A stretch of 64,000 nucleotides of DNA, from NCBI RefSeq assembly GCF_002102155.1, contig NZ_LQOU01000009.1:124001-188000 (forward strand), read 5' to 3'. The notes under the pieces were generated by a model that searched no databases, was not told the DNA's origin, and saw only the letters and a program-made list of their open reading frames with translations. Of the stretch, positions 62,999-64,000 are shown in pieces. Each line of letters opens with the position of its first letter. Position 1 is the first letter of the stretch. The translations under genes were made by a program, and so were the position numbers. This DNA comes from Mycobacterium europaeum. GTDB lineage: Bacteria > Actinomycetota > Actinomycetes > Mycobacteriales > Mycobacteriaceae.

Positions 62999-63023
62999 GC
63001 GTCGTCTTTCCGTTTCGGCTTGC

Positions 63024-64000
63024 TCAGCAAGCGATTGTCTTCGCGTCCGTCAGGCGTTCGATGTCGCCGGCCGTCAGGCCCAGGCACCGCTGCAGAACGT
63101 CGGCGGTGTCCTGCCCCAGCGCGGGCGCCGGTGCGCCGGCGGGGTGGGCGCCGTCGAACGCGACCGGCAGGCCGGGGGCGAGGTACTCGCCCAGGCCCTC
63201 CTGGCGCAATCGGGAGAACAGCGGGTTCCCGGTCACCTGCGGGCCGGCCGCGACCTCGGCGAAGGTGCGATACCGCTCGAACAAGACCGTCGTTCCCGAC
63301 AGGGCGGCGATGATCTCCTCGGCGGTGTGGTCGGCGAACCAGCTGGCGAACAGCCCGGACAGCACGTCGCGGTACTTATAGCGATCGCCCTCGGACCCGA
63401 AGTCGACGCCCAGCGCGTCGGCGAGCGCGCCGACCGCGGCGCCGGTGCTCGTCACGTCGACCAGGTCGCGAAAGTGCCTGCGGGTCAGGGTGACAACCAT
63501 GAATCTGGCGCCGTCGCGGCTGGCGAAGTCCTGCCCGTACTGGCCGTAGATGGCGTTGCCCAGTCGCTGGCGCTCGGTGCCGGTGACTTGCGGCTCGGTC
63601 AACAGCCCCAGGTTTCCGGCGGTGGCGAGCGCGACATCCTCGAGCGCCAGGCTGATCCGCGCGCCCGCGCCGGACTCGTCACGGCGGCGGAGGGCGGTGA
63701 CGACGGCCAGCGCGGCGTACAGGCCGCAGCAGACGTCCCAGGCCGGCAACACGTGGTTGATCGGGCCGGCATGATCGGCCGGGCCGGTGACGAGCGGGAA
63801 CCCGACGCCGGCGTTGACCGTGTAGTCCACCCCGGTGGACCCGTCGCCGCGCCCGAGCAGCTGCACGTGGATGACGTCGGGACGCCCGCTCGCCAGGACG
63901 TCGTAGCCGAGCCAGGGCAAGCCGGCGGCGTTGGTCACCACCACACCGTCGCCCTCGACGATGAGCCGCTGGACCAGCTCTTGCCCCTCCGGGGACCGCA
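63024..64000 (-). CDS. CaiB/BaiF CoA transferase, 5' end beyond the window (2-methylfumaryl-CoA isomerase-like)
   Basis: About 325 C-terminal residues are visible; the reading frame runs on through position 64000 (SPEGQELVQRLIVEG continues upstream of GVVVTN). The features DGSTGVDYTVNAGVGFPLVTG and PINHVLPAWDVCCGLYAAL are those of the mesaconyl-CoA C1-C4 CoA transferase (2-methylfumaryl-CoA isomerase) branch of family III CoA transferases, as best I recall. It is the first visible gene of an operon with an acyl-CoA dehydrogenase and a GntR regulator. The exact substrate needs phylogenetic placement. Confidence 0.85.
   Translation of the reverse strand, partial: RSPEGQELVQRLIVEGDGVVVTNAAGLPWLGYDVLASGRPDVIHVQLLGRGDGSTGVDYTVNAGVGFPLVTGPADHAGPINHVLPAWDVCCGLYAALAVVTALRRRDESGAGARISLALEDVALATAGNLGLLTEPQVTGTERQRLGNAIYGQYGQDFASRDGARFMVVTLTRRHFRDLVDVTSTGAAVGALADALGVDFGSEGDRYKYRDVLSGLFASWFADHTAEEIIAALSGTTVLFERYRTFAEVAAGPQVTGNPLFSRLRQEGLGEYLAPGLPVAFDGAHPAGAPAPALGQDTADVLQRCLGLTAGDIERLTDAKTIAC

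Overview
The window is high-GC actinobacterial DNA and almost certainly comes from a Mycobacterium, most likely a slow-growing non-tuberculous species. The evidence is two PPE-SVP proteins, F420-dependent LLM oxidoreductases, a four-module homologue of the M. tuberculosis SigF regulator Rv1364c, a YhgE/Pip export locus, and a very high density of lipid and alicyclic catabolism genes. There is no rRNA, tRNA, CRISPR array or insertion sequence. No intergenic gap exceeds about 300 bases.

Layout. 0-5 kb: an amidohydrolase, a DUF421 membrane protein and two orphan PPE genes. 5-10 kb: a stress and redox block, with a small protein behind a SigF-like promoter, a fused cytochrome b/molybdopterin oxidoreductase operon behind a second SigF-like promoter, and the PAS-phosphatase-kinase-STAS regulator. 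10-20 kb: paired acyl-CoA dehydrogenases, a catalytically dead esterase homologue, a Rieske protein with two amidohydrolases, P450 plus alcohol dehydrogenase, and SDR plus VOC protein. 20-24 kb: TetR, degenerate ABC ATPase and YhgE/Pip. 24-38.6 kb: catabolic operons with P450s, LLM enzymes, a KshA-like Rieske oxygenase, a carboxyltransferase, thioesterase, CoA ligase, CoA transferase and a thiolase. 38.7-41.5 kb: a sulfide/thiol redox island with thioredoxin, AhpD-like protein, sulfide:quinone oxidoreductase-like flavoprotein and two small proteins. 41.5-60.7 kb: further CoA-ester catabolism, including an array of three enoyl-CoA hydratases followed by three CoA ligases. 60.7-64 kb: a secreted protein, a GntR regulator, an acyl-CoA dehydrogenase and a truncated CoA transferase.

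How it works together. The genes read as a dispersed pathway for an unidentified hydrophobic, probably cyclic, carboxylic substrate: hydroxylation (P450, Rieske), oxidation (ADH, SDR, F420 enzymes), CoA activation, beta-oxidation and ring or side-chain cleavage. Eight separate operons share the same 19-bp two-fold motif (TACnGTA, 5 bp, TACnGTA) at or near a putative -10 element. One copy lies between a TetR-family gene (51112) and a divergent SDR operon. I infer that these operons form one regulon run by that TetR protein. This is the main candidate for a previously undescribed system here. All functions are inferred from sequence; no substrate can be read from it.
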